The translations under genes were made by a program, and so were the position numbers. A stretch of DNA of 64,000 nt from Acidobacteria bacterium UBA2161 (lineage in GTDB: Bacteria; Acidobacteriota; Vicinamibacteria; Vicinamibacterales; UBA823), in assembly GCA_002328835.1 (NCBI GenBank), contig DCWN01000043.1:1-64000 (forward strand), read 5' to 3'. Of the stretch, positions 7,806 to 16,443 are shown piece after piece (the first letter of the stretch is position 1; every line of letters begins with the position of its first letter). The notes below the pieces were generated by a model, which did not search any database, was not told the DNA's origin, and worked only from the letters and a program-made list of their open reading frames with translations.

Positions 7806-8726
7806 GTGCCCTCTGACGCTCCATCGGTGGCTTCGGCGTACGCCGCGTGCGAGCGGCTGGCGAGGACGCACTACGAGAACTTCCCGGTTGCGTCGTGGCT
7901 GCTGCCGCGTGGGACCCGCCAGCACGTGGCGGCGGTGTACGCGTTCGCGCGCATCGCCGATGACTTCGCCGACGCCGGTGATCGTCCCGATGCCGAACGC
8001 CAGCGGCTGCTCGATGACTGGGATGTTCGACTCCAAGCCTGCGTGGCGGGGGACCCGCGCGGGCGGCTGGCGATGGACCAGGCGCCCGATGCCGAACCGC
8101 TGCACGACCAGGTCTTCCTGGCGCTCGGCCAGACGATCCGGCAGTGCCGCCTGCCAGTGCCCCTCTTCGAGGACCTGTTGAGTGCGTTCCGCCAGGATGT
8201 GACGACGTCGCGGTACCAGACCTGGGCCGACCTCCTCGATTACTGCCGCCGATCGGCCAACCCGGTCGGCCGGCTGGTCCTCAGGATCGCCGGCTACGAC
8301 GATCCGGACCTCGATCGTGTCTCGGATTGCGTCTGCTCGGCGCTCCAGCTCACGAATTTCTGGCAGGACCTCGAACACGATTGGCGGCGCGGTCGCCTGT
8401 ACGTGCCGGCGGACGACCGGGCGCTGTGCGAAGCGAACGAGACCGATCTCGACGCGCGGGTGATGACGCCGGCATGGCAGAACGTGCTCGAGCGCGTGGC
8501 GAGCCGCACGCGGACGATGTTCGCGGACGGCCGGCCGGTCTGCGATGGTGTGCGCGGGGCGCTGCGATTCGAGCTGCGATTGACTTGGCTGGGCGGCATG
8601 AGGATCCTGGAGCGCCTGGCCGAGGCGCGCTACGACCTGTTCGCCGCGCGCCCGACATTGGGCGCCGTGGATGCGGCACCGATCGTGTGGCGGGCGCTCA
8701 ACTGGAAGAGGGCGGCGGAGCGATGA
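7806..8726 (+). CDS. hpnC: Hydroxysqualene synthase HpnC
   Basis: This 306-residue protein is in the trans-isoprenyl diphosphate synthase, head-to-head (squalene/phytoene synthase) family. The first Asp-rich motif is ARIADDFAD (about residues 48-56). The second is NFWQDLEHDWRRGRLYVP (about 184-201). In the HpnCDE route, HpnC converts presqualene diphosphate to hydroxysqualene. The start is GTG at 7806, fixed by the close promoter and by the conserved N-terminus (ACERLARTHYENFPVAS). Its stop overlaps the ATG of the next gene (ATGA), and hpnD then hpnE follow, which supports HpnC rather than a stand-alone squalene synthase. Confidence 0.92.
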   Translation: MPSDAPSVASAYAACERLARTHYENFPVASWLLPRGTRQHVAAVYAFARIADDFADAGDRPDAERQRLLDDWDVRLQACVAGDPRGRLAMDQAPDAEPLHDQVFLALGQTIRQCRLPVPLFEDLLSAFRQDVTTSRYQTWADLLDYCRRSANPVGRLVLRIAGYDDPDLDRVSDCVCSALQLTNFWQDLEHDWRRGRLYVPADDRALCEANETDLDARVMTPAWQNVLERVASRTRTMFADGRPVCDGVRGALRFELRLTWLGGMRILERLAEARYDLFAARPTLGAVDAAPIVWRALNWKRAAER

Positions 8727-9580
8727 GCCGCGACACGAACTTCTACTACTCGTTTCTCGCCCTGCCGGCCGAGAAGCGCCGCGCCATCATCGCCGTCTGG
8801 GATTTCTGTCGCGCCGTCGACGACGCGGTCGACGAGCCGGCCGTGAGTGGATCGTCCGGGACGCCCGATGCCGTGGCCGCCGCGGTCGAACGCTGGCGCT
8901 CAGAGGTCGCCGCGTGCTTCGATGGCCGTGCGCCTCACACCGCCGAAGGCGAGCGGCTGCAGCCATTCATCGATCGGTTCGGCTTGCCGCGAGAGGCGTT
9001 CGAGCAACTGGTCGATGGTGTGGAGATGGACGTCGGCAACCGCCGATACGAGACGTTCGCCGACCTGCGCGAGTACTGTCTCCGCGTGGCCTCCGGCGTC
9101 GGCCTGATGACGATCGAGATCTTCGGCTACCGCGATGCCAAGGTGAAGGATTACGCAATCGACCTGGGCGTCGCCCTGCAACTGACCAACATCATCCGTG
9201 ACGTGGCGGTCGACCTCACGCAGGGCCGTGTCTACCTGCCGCTCAAGGATCTCGAGCGGTTCGGTTGCACCGAGGACGATCTGCGGCGGGGCGAGCTGTC
9301 GCCGCGGGTCGTCGCCTTGCTGAAGCATCAGTGCGATCGTGCCCGCGAGTACTACGCGCGCGCGCGGGCCGCGCTGCCGCGCGGCGAGGCCCGCCGGCTG
9401 GTGGCCGCCGAGATCATGGGCGCCATCTACTTCGCCATTCTCGAAGCGATCGAGGGAGCCGGCTACGACGTCTTCTCACGGGTCATCCGGGTGCCCCGAC
9501 CGCGGCGCGCCATGATCGCCGCCTCGACCTGGGTCAAGACGATGGTCCATGTTGGTGATGCCGGACATGTCGGACCTTAG
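8723..9580 (+). CDS. hpnD: Presqualene diphosphate synthase HpnD
   Basis: The protein has 285 residues and an ATG overlapping the hpnC stop. It starts NFYYSFLALPAEKRRAI. The two Asp-rich motifs are DFCRAVDDAVDE (about residues 28-39) and NIIRDVAVDLTQGRVYLP (about 155-172), as in squalene/phytoene synthases. It joins two farnesyl diphosphates into presqualene diphosphate, the substrate of HpnC. Its place between hpnC and hpnE supports the assignment. The product, squalene, is normally used for hopanoids; no squalene-hopene cyclase gene is in this window. Confidence 0.92.
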   Translation: MSRDTNFYYSFLALPAEKRRAIIAVWDFCRAVDDAVDEPAVSGSSGTPDAVAAAVERWRSEVAACFDGRAPHTAEGERLQPFIDRFGLPREAFEQLVDGVEMDVGNRRYETFADLREYCLRVASGVGLMTIEIFGYRDAKVKDYAIDLGVALQLTNIIRDVAVDLTQGRVYLPLKDLERFGCTEDDLRRGELSPRVVALLKHQCDRAREYYARARAALPRGEARRLVAAEIMGAIYFAILEAIEGAGYDVFSRVIRVPRPRRAMIAASTWVKTMVHVGDAGHVGP

Positions 9581-9613
9581 ATCGACCCCACGGCAGATCG
9601 TCCGAAGCGCCAG

Positions 9614-10987
9614 ATGCGCGACGTGATCGTGATCGGCGCGGGCTTCGCCGGCCTGAGCGCCGCGGTCGAGCTCAGCCGCCGTGGCGCGTCGGTGCTGGTG
9701 GTCGAGGCCCGGCCGCGACTGGGTGGCCGGGCGACGGCGTTCACCGACGGCGCGACCGGTGAGCGCGTCGACAACGGGCAGCACGTCCTGTTCGGGTGCT
9801 ACCGCGAGACGTTGCGGTTCCTGTCCACGATCGGGGCTGACGGCCACGTCGCCCTGCAGCGCGACCTCGAAACCCTCGTGATCGAGCCCGGCGGGCGGGC
9901 GGCCAGGCTCCGCTGCCCCGCGCTGCCCGCGCCCTGGCACCTGATTGGCGGCGTGCTGACCTGGCGCGCCCTGAGCCTGCGCGATCGACTGGCGGTGTTC
10001 CGGCTTCTCCGTCCGCTCGCGCGGGCTCGGCGCGACGTGTCCGACGCGGCGTTGGCTGACGAGACCGTCGACGACTGGCTGATCCGCCATGGGCAGACGC
10101 CCCGGCTCCGCGAGCTGCTCTGGACACCGCTGGCGCTGGCCGCCCTGAACCAGCAGCCGAGCCAGGCCGCCGCGCGATCCTTCGTGCGCGTGCTCGTGGA
10201 GCTGGCAGCGAGCGACCGCGCGGCAGCCGCGATCGGGATCCCCACGCGACCGCTCGACGAACTCTATGCGCTGCCGGCGCGCGACTACATCGACGCGCGC
10301 GGCGGCGAGGTGCGCGCAGGGTCGCCCGCCCGCGTGACGCACGACGGCTCGCGGGTGACCGGGGTCGAGGTAGGCGGCGAGGCAATCGCCAGCCGGGCCG
10401 TGATCTCGGCCGTGCCGTGGTTCGCGCTGAACGCGCTATTCGAGAGCGGATCGCCGCCGGGGCTCGACGCGATCCTGAAGAACGCCGCCCGGCTGGAGTC
10501 GTCGCCGATCGTGTCGGTCAACCTCTGGTTCGACCGGCCGGTGCTGCCGGAGCTGTTCGTCGGCCTGCCGGGCCGGGTCATGCAGTGGGCGTTCGACAAG
10601 CGGCGCGCGTTCGGCGCCGACGAGTCGCACCTGACGCTGGTCTCCAGCGGCGCCGACGATGTGCAGGCACAGCCCAACGACGCGGTGATCGCGCTGGCCG
10701 AACGCGAGCTGCGCGACGCGCTGCCCGAAGTAGGCGCGGCGCGAGTCGTCCGCGCCACTGTCGTGCGTGAACGCCAGGCCACGTTCTCGCTGACGCCCGG
10801 CCAGCCCGCGCGTCCCGCGACGGCGACGCTGCTGGACGGCTTCTTCCTCTCGGGCGACTGGATCGACACCGGCCTGCCGGGGACGATCGAGAGCGCGGTG
10901 GTGTCGGGACACCGCGCGGCCGAAGCCGCGTGGCGAGCGCTGCCGAGTCGCGCCGATCAGAAAGCGACGAAGACGCCGATCGGATAG
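9614..10987 (+). CDS. hpnE: Hydroxysqualene dehydroxylase HpnE
   Basis: This is a 457-residue FAD-dependent amine-oxidase/phytoene-desaturase-fold enzyme. The N-terminal dinucleotide-binding site is VIVIGAGFAGLSAAVELSR, followed by VVEARPRLGGRATAF. The C-terminal FAD motif region reads LLDGFFLSGDWIDTGLPGTI, the usual [FL]AGDW.. end of this family. HpnE reduces hydroxysqualene to squalene and so completes the three-gene pathway. It follows hpnD by 33 bases. Its 3' end overlaps by 31 bases the converging response-regulator gene. Confidence 0.93.
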   Translation: MRDVIVIGAGFAGLSAAVELSRRGASVLVVEARPRLGGRATAFTDGATGERVDNGQHVLFGCYRETLRFLSTIGADGHVALQRDLETLVIEPGGRAARLRCPALPAPWHLIGGVLTWRALSLRDRLAVFRLLRPLARARRDVSDAALADETVDDWLIRHGQTPRLRELLWTPLALAALNQQPSQAAARSFVRVLVELAASDRAAAAIGIPTRPLDELYALPARDYIDARGGEVRAGSPARVTHDGSRVTGVEVGGEAIASRAVISAVPWFALNALFESGSPPGLDAILKNAARLESSPIVSVNLWFDRPVLPELFVGLPGRVMQWAFDKRRAFGADESHLTLVSSGADDVQAQPNDAVIALAERELRDALPEVGAARVVRATVVRERQATFSLTPGQPARPATATLLDGFFLSGDWIDTGLPGTIESAVVSGHRAAEAAWRALPSRADQKATKTPIG

Positions 10988-11643
10988 TTGAGCGCGCGGA
11001 CCGTGTCGACGTGGCGGGTCACGTAGCCGTGACAGATCGTCCGGCCAGGTCGGCGCCGCCCGAATCTGTTGGGCAGCGTCAGTTCCAGATCGATCTGCTG
11101 GCCCGTCTCGAGCGGTTCGGGCGCGTCGAGGAGTAGGCCGCACTCGCTGATGTCGATCGTCGTGCCGAGCTGCCACTGCGTGGCGCCCTCGACCCGGTAG
11201 CGCACCGGCAGGCGGATCTCCTGGCGTGGCTGACGCCAGCGGTCGTCTTCCGCTGCGGCGGCTTCGAAGATCGCCCGCACCTTCTTGCCGAGGGACTCGG
11301 CCGTGAAAGGTTTCAGGAGAAACGGGTAGGGCGTATGGGCGAGGCCTTCGAGGACCTCGCGTCGATCCTCGAGGTGCCCCGACAGGAACAGGACCCGGGT
11401 TTCCGGGTGGACCTCTTGCAGTCCGGCCGCCAGCTCGAACCCCTGCATCGCCGGCATCACGATGTCGGTCACGAGGAGATGGATCGGGTCCGCCTGGCTC
11501 TCGGCGACCTCCAGAGCCATCGACCCGCTCAGGGCTTCGAAGGTCTTGTAGCCGTTCTCCGACAGCATCTGCGCCATCAGATCGAGGATGGCGGGCTCGT
11601 CGTCCACGAGCAGCAAGACTTCCGATCGATCCGTCGTCGACAT
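10957..11643 (-). CDS. Response regulator with receiver and PilZ domains
   Basis: Of 228 residues, 8-125 form a CheY-like receiver: acidic pocket VDDEP, phospho-acceptor Asp in VTDIVMPAM (about residue 60), conserved Ser/Thr in LFLSGH and Lys in LLKPF. Residues 138-228 are PilZ-like, with basic RLPVRYRVEG and TIDISECGLLL (the DxSxxG motif), though the first motif is not the classical RxxxR. It probably links a sensor kinase signal to cyclic-di-GMP-type output without DNA binding. No kinase gene is adjacent. It converges on hpnE with a 31-base tail overlap. Confidence 0.85.
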   Translation of the reverse strand: MSTTDRSEVLLLVDDEPAILDLMAQMLSENGYKTFEALSGSMALEVAESQADPIHLLVTDIVMPAMQGFELAAGLQEVHPETRVLFLSGHLEDRREVLEGLAHTPYPFLLKPFTAESLGKKVRAIFEAAAAEDDRWRQPRQEIRLPVRYRVEGATQWQLGTTIDISECGLLLDAPEPLETGQQIDLELTLPNRFGRRRPGRTICHGYVTRHVDTVRALNYPIGVFVAF

Positions 11644-11922
11644 CCGTTCTCCGGAACAGGCCTGAATCGCCTATCCCATCTCGTGCCAATTGACGCGCCG
11701 CGAAGCAACCCCTGTTCCGGCCTGCGCGGGCGTTCCTGTGCGCTGGTGTCCGTTGGCTGCACGAGAACTTGTCCGCCAGCCTGCGCGGATGCCGCCCAGC
11801 CCGGCGCACCCATCTGTTACCGCGCGCACGAATGCGTCGCCGCCCCGGCGCTGCCGATCAGGCTAGACTGGTGGACGATGTCAGAGGTTCGGCGCCGCGA
11901 CCGGTGCTGGAAGGCGGAGAGG

Positions 11923-12852
11923 ATGACCGCCAGCGTGGTCATGGCCACCGTCGCGGTCTGTGCGCCGAGCTGGCTCACGGCTGCCCGCGCGGCGCAGGAG
12001 CCGACGCTCGAGGAGGTGCTCGGCCGCGCCGCCGAGTATGTGGCGGCCTACCAGCGCGATTTCGGCAGCCTGATCGCCGACGAGCACTACATGCAGTCGG
12101 TCGACGGCGGCCGCTCCCGTCGGATGGAATCAGAACTGCTGGTATTCAGCCCGCCCGAGGATGGGCGGTGGCTGGTGTTCCGCGACGTGATCACCGTCGA
12201 CGGCAAGCCGGTGCCCGATCGCGACCAGGGGCTGGCCGATCTGTTTCGCGAGACCCCGGTCGTTCCGGCCGCGCTCGAGTTGAAACTCCGCGCGGCGAGT
12301 GCCCGCTACAACATCGGGTTCATCACGCGCGATCTCAACCTGCCGACGATGGTGCTGCATCTGCTCACCGCGGAGGATCAACCGCGGCTGGCATTCGAGT
12401 GGGCGGGTGAGGTGCAGCTGGACGGGATCGACACGTGGGAGGTTGCCTACCGCGCGGTCGAGCCGCCCGCCCTAATCCGCGACGCCCAGGGGCAGGATCT
12501 GCTCGCGCACGGCTCGGTCTGGATCGAGCCATCCACCGGTCGTATCGTGCAGACGGCGCTGCGGGTCGAGGACGACGCGATCGGCCTGACGATCGAGATG
12601 GACGTCCGCTACGCGCCCATCCCCGACCTTGGCATCCTGGTCCCGGTGACGATGACCGAACGGTACGCCGTGGATTTGAAGGTGTTGCCGAGCCAGTCGA
12701 CCGACCGCGGTCCCACCGTGTCGGAGCGCCGACCGTCGCAGCGCCAGTTCCTCACCCAGACGCGGATGACTATTGAGTGCGAGGCGGTCTACTCGAACTT
12801 CCGAAGTTTCGTCGTCGAGGTGAACTTCGCAACGTCGCCTTCACGCCGTTGA
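11923..12852 (+). CDS. Secreted protein of unknown function (paralog of 44200-45048)
   Basis: The ATG at 11923 follows a strong GGCGGAGAGG site; an upstream ATG at 11878 is less likely. The 309-residue protein has a signal peptide to about residue 23 (ARAAQE). It then has LEEVLGRAAEYVAAYQRDFGSLIADEHYMQ, a mixed beta domain with LVFRDVITVDGKPVPDRD, and ARYNIGFITRDLNLPTMVLHLL. The gene at 44200 encodes the same order of motifs: YEQVF..VTEE.Y.Q, GFRDVFEVDGEPVRDRD and ARYNIGDLVRTVNLPT. No enzyme motif is visible; it is probably a periplasmic or outer-membrane-associated protein. The 279-base gap upstream shows no other feature. Confidence 0.75.
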   Translation: MTASVVMATVAVCAPSWLTAARAAQEPTLEEVLGRAAEYVAAYQRDFGSLIADEHYMQSVDGGRSRRMESELLVFSPPEDGRWLVFRDVITVDGKPVPDRDQGLADLFRETPVVPAALELKLRAASARYNIGFITRDLNLPTMVLHLLTAEDQPRLAFEWAGEVQLDGIDTWEVAYRAVEPPALIRDAQGQDLLAHGSVWIEPSTGRIVQTALRVEDDAIGLTIEMDVRYAPIPDLGILVPVTMTERYAVDLKVLPSQSTDRGPTVSERRPSQRQFLTQTRMTIECEAVYSNFRSFVVEVNFATSPSRR

Positions 12853-12859
12853 GGATCCG

Positions 12860-13825
12860 CTACCGGCCGCCGACGGTCTCGGTAACCTGACGCACGCGCG
12901 CCCCGACCCAGGACGAGCCGTCGAACACCTTCCCGACTTCGATCCCCATCGGCAGTCTGTGCCGTCCCACGGCCTTGAGGCCGGCCGACGCGATGCAGCC
13001 GCACCGGGAGCAGTCGGGATTTCCGCCGAGCTGGCAGGGCGTCACCTGCTTCTCGAGGTCGGCGCTGAAGCAGGTCGTGATCTTGGCGAAGACGCAGTCA
13101 TCGGGGGATTCCGGCGGCTCGGCGTAGACGCTGATGAGCTCTTCGGGCATCGCCCGTGCCAGCTTCGGGAACTGGGCCCGGTAGTACAAGAGCTGCTCGA
13201 CGACCCGATCGCAGTCGGCGACGGTCAGGCATTCCTCCGACATCTCGCCGATCTGCGGTGTGTAGAGACTGAGGTAGAGCTGCTTGATGGCGGGGTTCGC
13301 CGACCAGATCTGGAGGAACTCCTCGAGGTAGCCGTCGCGCTGCACCTGCTGCCGGGTGATCGTGCAGTGCACTGTGATTTCGTGGCCGACGATGTGCTTG
13401 AGGATCCGATCGTAGGTCGCCGGCGTCCGCCAGGCGTCGTGCTCCGGTTGCAGGCCGTCGATTGATACCACTACCTGCAGCCGGCGCAGGCCGCTCCACT
13501 CCTCGGGGATCGGCCGCGCGGCGCTGATTACGAGCTGCGTATGGATCCCCTGGCCGGCGAGCCACGGCAGTACCTCGTTGAGCTCTCGATACCGCACGAG
13601 CGGTTCGCCGCCCACGATCGACACGTGGATCGGCTTGTGCTCGTCGACCAGCTCAGCCCCCTTGAAATCGCTCAGTTGCCGGTGCGATTCGCCGGGGCCG
13701 ATGTGATCGTCGGTGAACGCGTAGCAGCCGGGGCAGGTGAGCGGGCACTTCCGCGTGATCTCGACCGAGAGATTGGGTGCGCGGCCGGCAAGAATGCGGC
13801 CCCAGGCCGTGAAGATGCCTTCCAT
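12860..13825 (-). CDS. Radical SAM protein with C-terminal cysteine cluster
   Basis: The 321-residue protein has the radical SAM motif CPLTCPGC (about residues 28-35), in the CxxxCxxC form, and a GGEP motif (SIVGGEPLVRYREL) that contacts S-adenosylmethionine. The C-terminal part has clustered cysteines: DDCVF, TTCFS, VTPCQLGG and DCSRCGC. These could bind an auxiliary iron-sulfur cluster as in SPASM-type enzymes. Members of this type modify peptides or cofactors, or act in complex lipid pathways; the substrate is not evident. No precursor peptide was seen nearby. It converges on the secreted protein gene with seven bases between. Confidence 0.8.
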   Translation of the reverse strand: MEGIFTAWGRILAGRAPNLSVEITRKCPLTCPGCYAFTDDHIGPGESHRQLSDFKGAELVDEHKPIHVSIVGGEPLVRYRELNEVLPWLAGQGIHTQLVISAARPIPEEWSGLRRLQVVVSIDGLQPEHDAWRTPATYDRILKHIVGHEITVHCTITRQQVQRDGYLEEFLQIWSANPAIKQLYLSLYTPQIGEMSEECLTVADCDRVVEQLLYYRAQFPKLARAMPEELISVYAEPPESPDDCVFAKITTCFSADLEKQVTPCQLGGNPDCSRCGCIASAGLKAVGRHRLPMGIEVGKVFDGSSWVGARVRQVTETVGGR

Positions 13826-13974
13826 GACGAGTTCTTCGCAGATACAGAAACGCCGCGTCGTACCGGACGCGGCGGATGACGTCGCAGCCCCGAGCCCACC
13901 AAGTTACTACGAACCATCCACCGCCAGTCTGACGGTCGACCCATGATCCTCGCACCTGCGGGAGGCATCGATGA

Positions 13975-14325
13975 GCGATCGCGATCGTCTTCATGAGCTT
14001 CGCGCAGGTCGGGCTGGCGGCGAGCCTCGGTGCGCGCTACCCGCGGTTCAGCGCCGAGAACGCTGCCCAGGTGTCCGGCTCGTACGGCGGCGTCATCTTC
14101 ATGATCAGCGCGGTGTTCTTCGTCATCCTGATGATCGTGCTGATCGGCTGGCCGTCGTCGGTCTATCTGTACTACTCGGTGCGGCCGCGGCCGATCCCCA
14201 TGGCCCGGCAGTTGCTGATGGGCGCCTGCTTCATCGGCGCGGCGGGTATCAGTCTGGCGACCTGGTGGATCTCGATGCGCGCCGGCGTGCGCGCGCTCGA
14301 GAGCATGGATCACACACCGTCCTGA
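13975..14325 (+). pseudogene. ABC-transporter permease C-terminal fragment
   Basis: About 117 codons without a good start encode IAIVFMSFAQVGLAASLGARYPRF and SGSYGGVIFMISAVFF, then two more helices. The sequence resembles the last membrane segments of ABC-2-type exporter permeases (ALAVGLGA.FP.F...NPS pattern). The frame begins right after a TGA at 13972, and nothing upstream continues the protein, so the 5' part has been lost. ATG at 13993 could in principle start a 110-residue protein. Confidence 0.5.
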
Positions 14326-14332
14326 TCCAGAT

Positions 14333-14414
14333 GGGGCGCCTTGCGCCCCAAGCCCCACCTGTTCGCGACCCTCCGGGTCGCGCATCTCGGGACTGAAGTC
14401 CCGCGCCACCTCGA
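14333..14414. repeat. Hairpin cluster, family R1 (copy C)
   Basis: Three hairpins are in a row: GGGGCGC-CTT-GCGCCCC (14333-14349), GCGACCC-TCC-GGGTCGC (14365-14381) and GGGAC-TGAA-GTCCC (14389-14402). The last continues GCGCCAC, the exact complement of copy E at 40191. They fill the gap between a relic and a converging gene. Confidence 0.75.
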
Positions 14415-14423
14415 ATCTTCGAG

Positions 14424-15173
14424 TCAGGGCGCCAGCGGAAAGATGAACACGAGCGAGAACGACCACGGGCTGTCGTTCGTCAGGAACCGGATGTCCTGGA
14501 ACACGTCGCCGGCTCGGGGTAGACGAGTGGCGACGTAGTCGAGCGAGCCTTCGACCTCGACATGTCTGAGGTAGTGCTCCTCAGGCAGCCAATTGAAGAC
14601 GAGAAACGCCGTATCCCACTCGAAGTTCAGCTTGTGCGTGTAGGCGCTGCCGTCATCCGGTCGGCTGGCCGGACTGAACTTGTCGACGATGTCGACGTGG
14701 GACTCCACCCAGCCGCCGGTCTGTTCCGGTTCGATCAGGCCAAGGTTCAGCTCGAACTCCACTTCGATCTCGTTGTCGCGGATCGACGTCTGGCCGAGTT
14801 GGTCGGTAGTCGATCCGGTGAACGGATTGACGTCGGTCTCGCCGAACGGGATGAAGATCGTCTCGATCGTGAACCCGACCCTTGGGATGGTGGTGGGGAT
14901 GCCGACCGCGAGGACGATCTCGAAGATCGATTCGCGGGGCACCGGCCCCTCGGCGACGACTTCGCCGTCCTCTAGTTCCTGAATGACCGGTCGGCGGAAG
15001 ATCGGCTCGAAGGTGATGGTCGGCTCGATCTTCAGTTCGGGCGCGCAGAGGAACCAGCAGCGGTCTGCGTCCGGGTCCTGAGCGTTGGCCCTCGTGCTCG
15101 TGGCCGGTACGAGCAACGCCGCGCAGAGCGCCGTGACCAACGCGCCCCGGAGGCGTTTCAGCAGTAGAGGCAT
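14424..15173 (-). CDS. Secreted protein of unknown function
   Basis: The protein has 249 residues from ATG at 15171-15173, with AGGAAG just before it. The signal peptide ends TRANAQ (about residue 30). It is followed by a short Cys pair (DRCWFLCAPE) and a long beta-rich region with regularly spaced acidic strands (EIEVEFELNLGL, KLNFEWDTAFLVFNWL), ending in SFSLVFIFPLAP. The final Phe-rich strand and the alternating pattern suggest an outer-membrane or periplasmic beta-structure. No known family was recognised. It diverges from the octahaem cytochrome gene. Confidence 0.7.
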   Translation of the reverse strand: MPLLLKRLRGALVTALCAALLVPATSTRANAQDPDADRCWFLCAPELKIEPTITFEPIFRRPVIQELEDGEVVAEGPVPRESIFEIVLAVGIPTTIPRVGFTIETIFIPFGETDVNPFTGSTTDQLGQTSIRDNEIEVEFELNLGLIEPEQTGGWVESHVDIVDKFSPASRPDDGSAYTHKLNFEWDTAFLVFNWLPEEHYLRHVEVEGSLDYVATRLPRAGDVFQDIRFLTNDSPWSFSLVFIFPLAP

Positions 15174-15195
15174 CTTCCTATACGATAGCCGCAAC

Positions 15196-16443
15196 ATGCT
15201 GGAAGTCGAGTCGGGTCGCCGTTCGCGCCGTCTGCGAAAGGCCTTTCTGGCCGGCATGGCCACCATGGTCGCGGTGTGGGGCCTCGCGGCGGCGCCCGTG
15301 ACGGCGCAGACACCCCCCGAGTTTGTCGGCTCCGGGACGTGCGCGGCCTGTCACCCGGACATTCACGAGCGCTGGCAGGAGACGCTCATGGCGAACGTCC
15401 TGCAGGACGCTCAGGCGGACCCGTCGGTCGTCCTCGGCGACTTTACGACGCCCAACGCTCTGGTGACCTTCACGCCCGAGGACGTCGACTTCACCTACGG
15501 GAGCAAGTGGAAGCAGCGCTACTTCACACGGGTCGGCGACGACTACTACGTCTTTCCGGCGCAGTGGGACGTCGCGAACCGCGTCTGGCGCCGCTACTAC
15601 GTTCAGGAAGGCACCGACTGGTGGGCATCCGTCTACCCGGCCGACCAGATGGCGCGCCCGACCGGCCCGCTCTGTGACGGCTGCCACTCGACGAACTACG
15701 AGGTCGAGACGAAGACGCCCGCCGAATGGAACGTCGGCTGCGAGAAATGCCACGGGCCAGGCAGTACGCACACGGCATCACTCGCGCCGTCCGACATCGT
15801 GAACCCCGCGCGGCTGGACGACGTGCGCGCCAACGACATCTGCATCCAGTGTCATTCACAGGGTCAGCCACGTGAGAACCCGATCGCCGGCCAGTACTAC
15901 GACTGGCCGGTGGGGTACCTCCCCGGCGACCAGCTCGCGGATCGCTGGATGCTCGAGGAGCACCATCTCGGTGAAGAGACGTTCATGCACTGGCCCGAAG
16001 GCTCCGCCCACAAGAACCGGATGCAGGGCAACGACTTCGTGACGAGCCTGATGTATCGGAAAGGCGTCCGCTGCAGTTCGTGCCACGACGTACACGGGAC
16101 CGACCACGCCGCGGACCTGGTCCGGCCGGGCAACGCGGTCTGCACGCAGTGCCACCAGCCGAGCAGTCCGCTCGGCCCGCGTGGCGCGCTGGCCGAGCAT
16201 ACGCAGCACGCGCCCGAGAGTGCCGGCAGCCAGTGCGTGGCGTGTCACATGCCGCAGCTTGCGCGCACGGTCGGGGATGTCAGCGTCCGCAGCCACACGT
16301 TCCGCTTCATCACCCCGATGATGACCGACCAGTACGGCGTGCCGAACGCCTGCACGACCTGTCACACGGATCAAACGAACGAGTGGGCGACCGAGGCGCT
16401 GCGGCAGTGGCCGAACGTCTCACCCTGGCGCGTCGCGCCCTAG
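15196..16443 (+). CDS. Octahaem cytochrome c (cytochrome c554-like)
   Basis: A signal sequence (MATMVAVWGLAAAPVTAQ) shows export. The 415-residue protein has eight CxxCH haem sites: CAACH, CDGCH, CEKCH, CIQCH, CSSCH, CTQCH, CVACH and CTTCH. The order and spacing resemble multihaem cytochromes of the c554/NrfB type that pass electrons in the periplasm. The tail may bind a partner. The start at 15196 lies ten bases after a TACGAT -10 box, suggesting a short leader. The 3' end overlaps the antiporter gene by 24 bases. Confidence 0.9.
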   Translation: MLEVESGRRSRRLRKAFLAGMATMVAVWGLAAAPVTAQTPPEFVGSGTCAACHPDIHERWQETLMANVLQDAQADPSVVLGDFTTPNALVTFTPEDVDFTYGSKWKQRYFTRVGDDYYVFPAQWDVANRVWRRYYVQEGTDWWASVYPADQMARPTGPLCDGCHSTNYEVETKTPAEWNVGCEKCHGPGSTHTASLAPSDIVNPARLDDVRANDICIQCHSQGQPRENPIAGQYYDWPVGYLPGDQLADRWMLEEHHLGEETFMHWPEGSAHKNRMQGNDFVTSLMYRKGVRCSSCHDVHGTDHAADLVRPGNAVCTQCHQPSSPLGPRGALAEHTQHAPESAGSQCVACHMPQLARTVGDVSVRSHTFRFITPMMTDQYGVPNACTTCHTDQTNEWATEALRQWPNVSPWRVAP

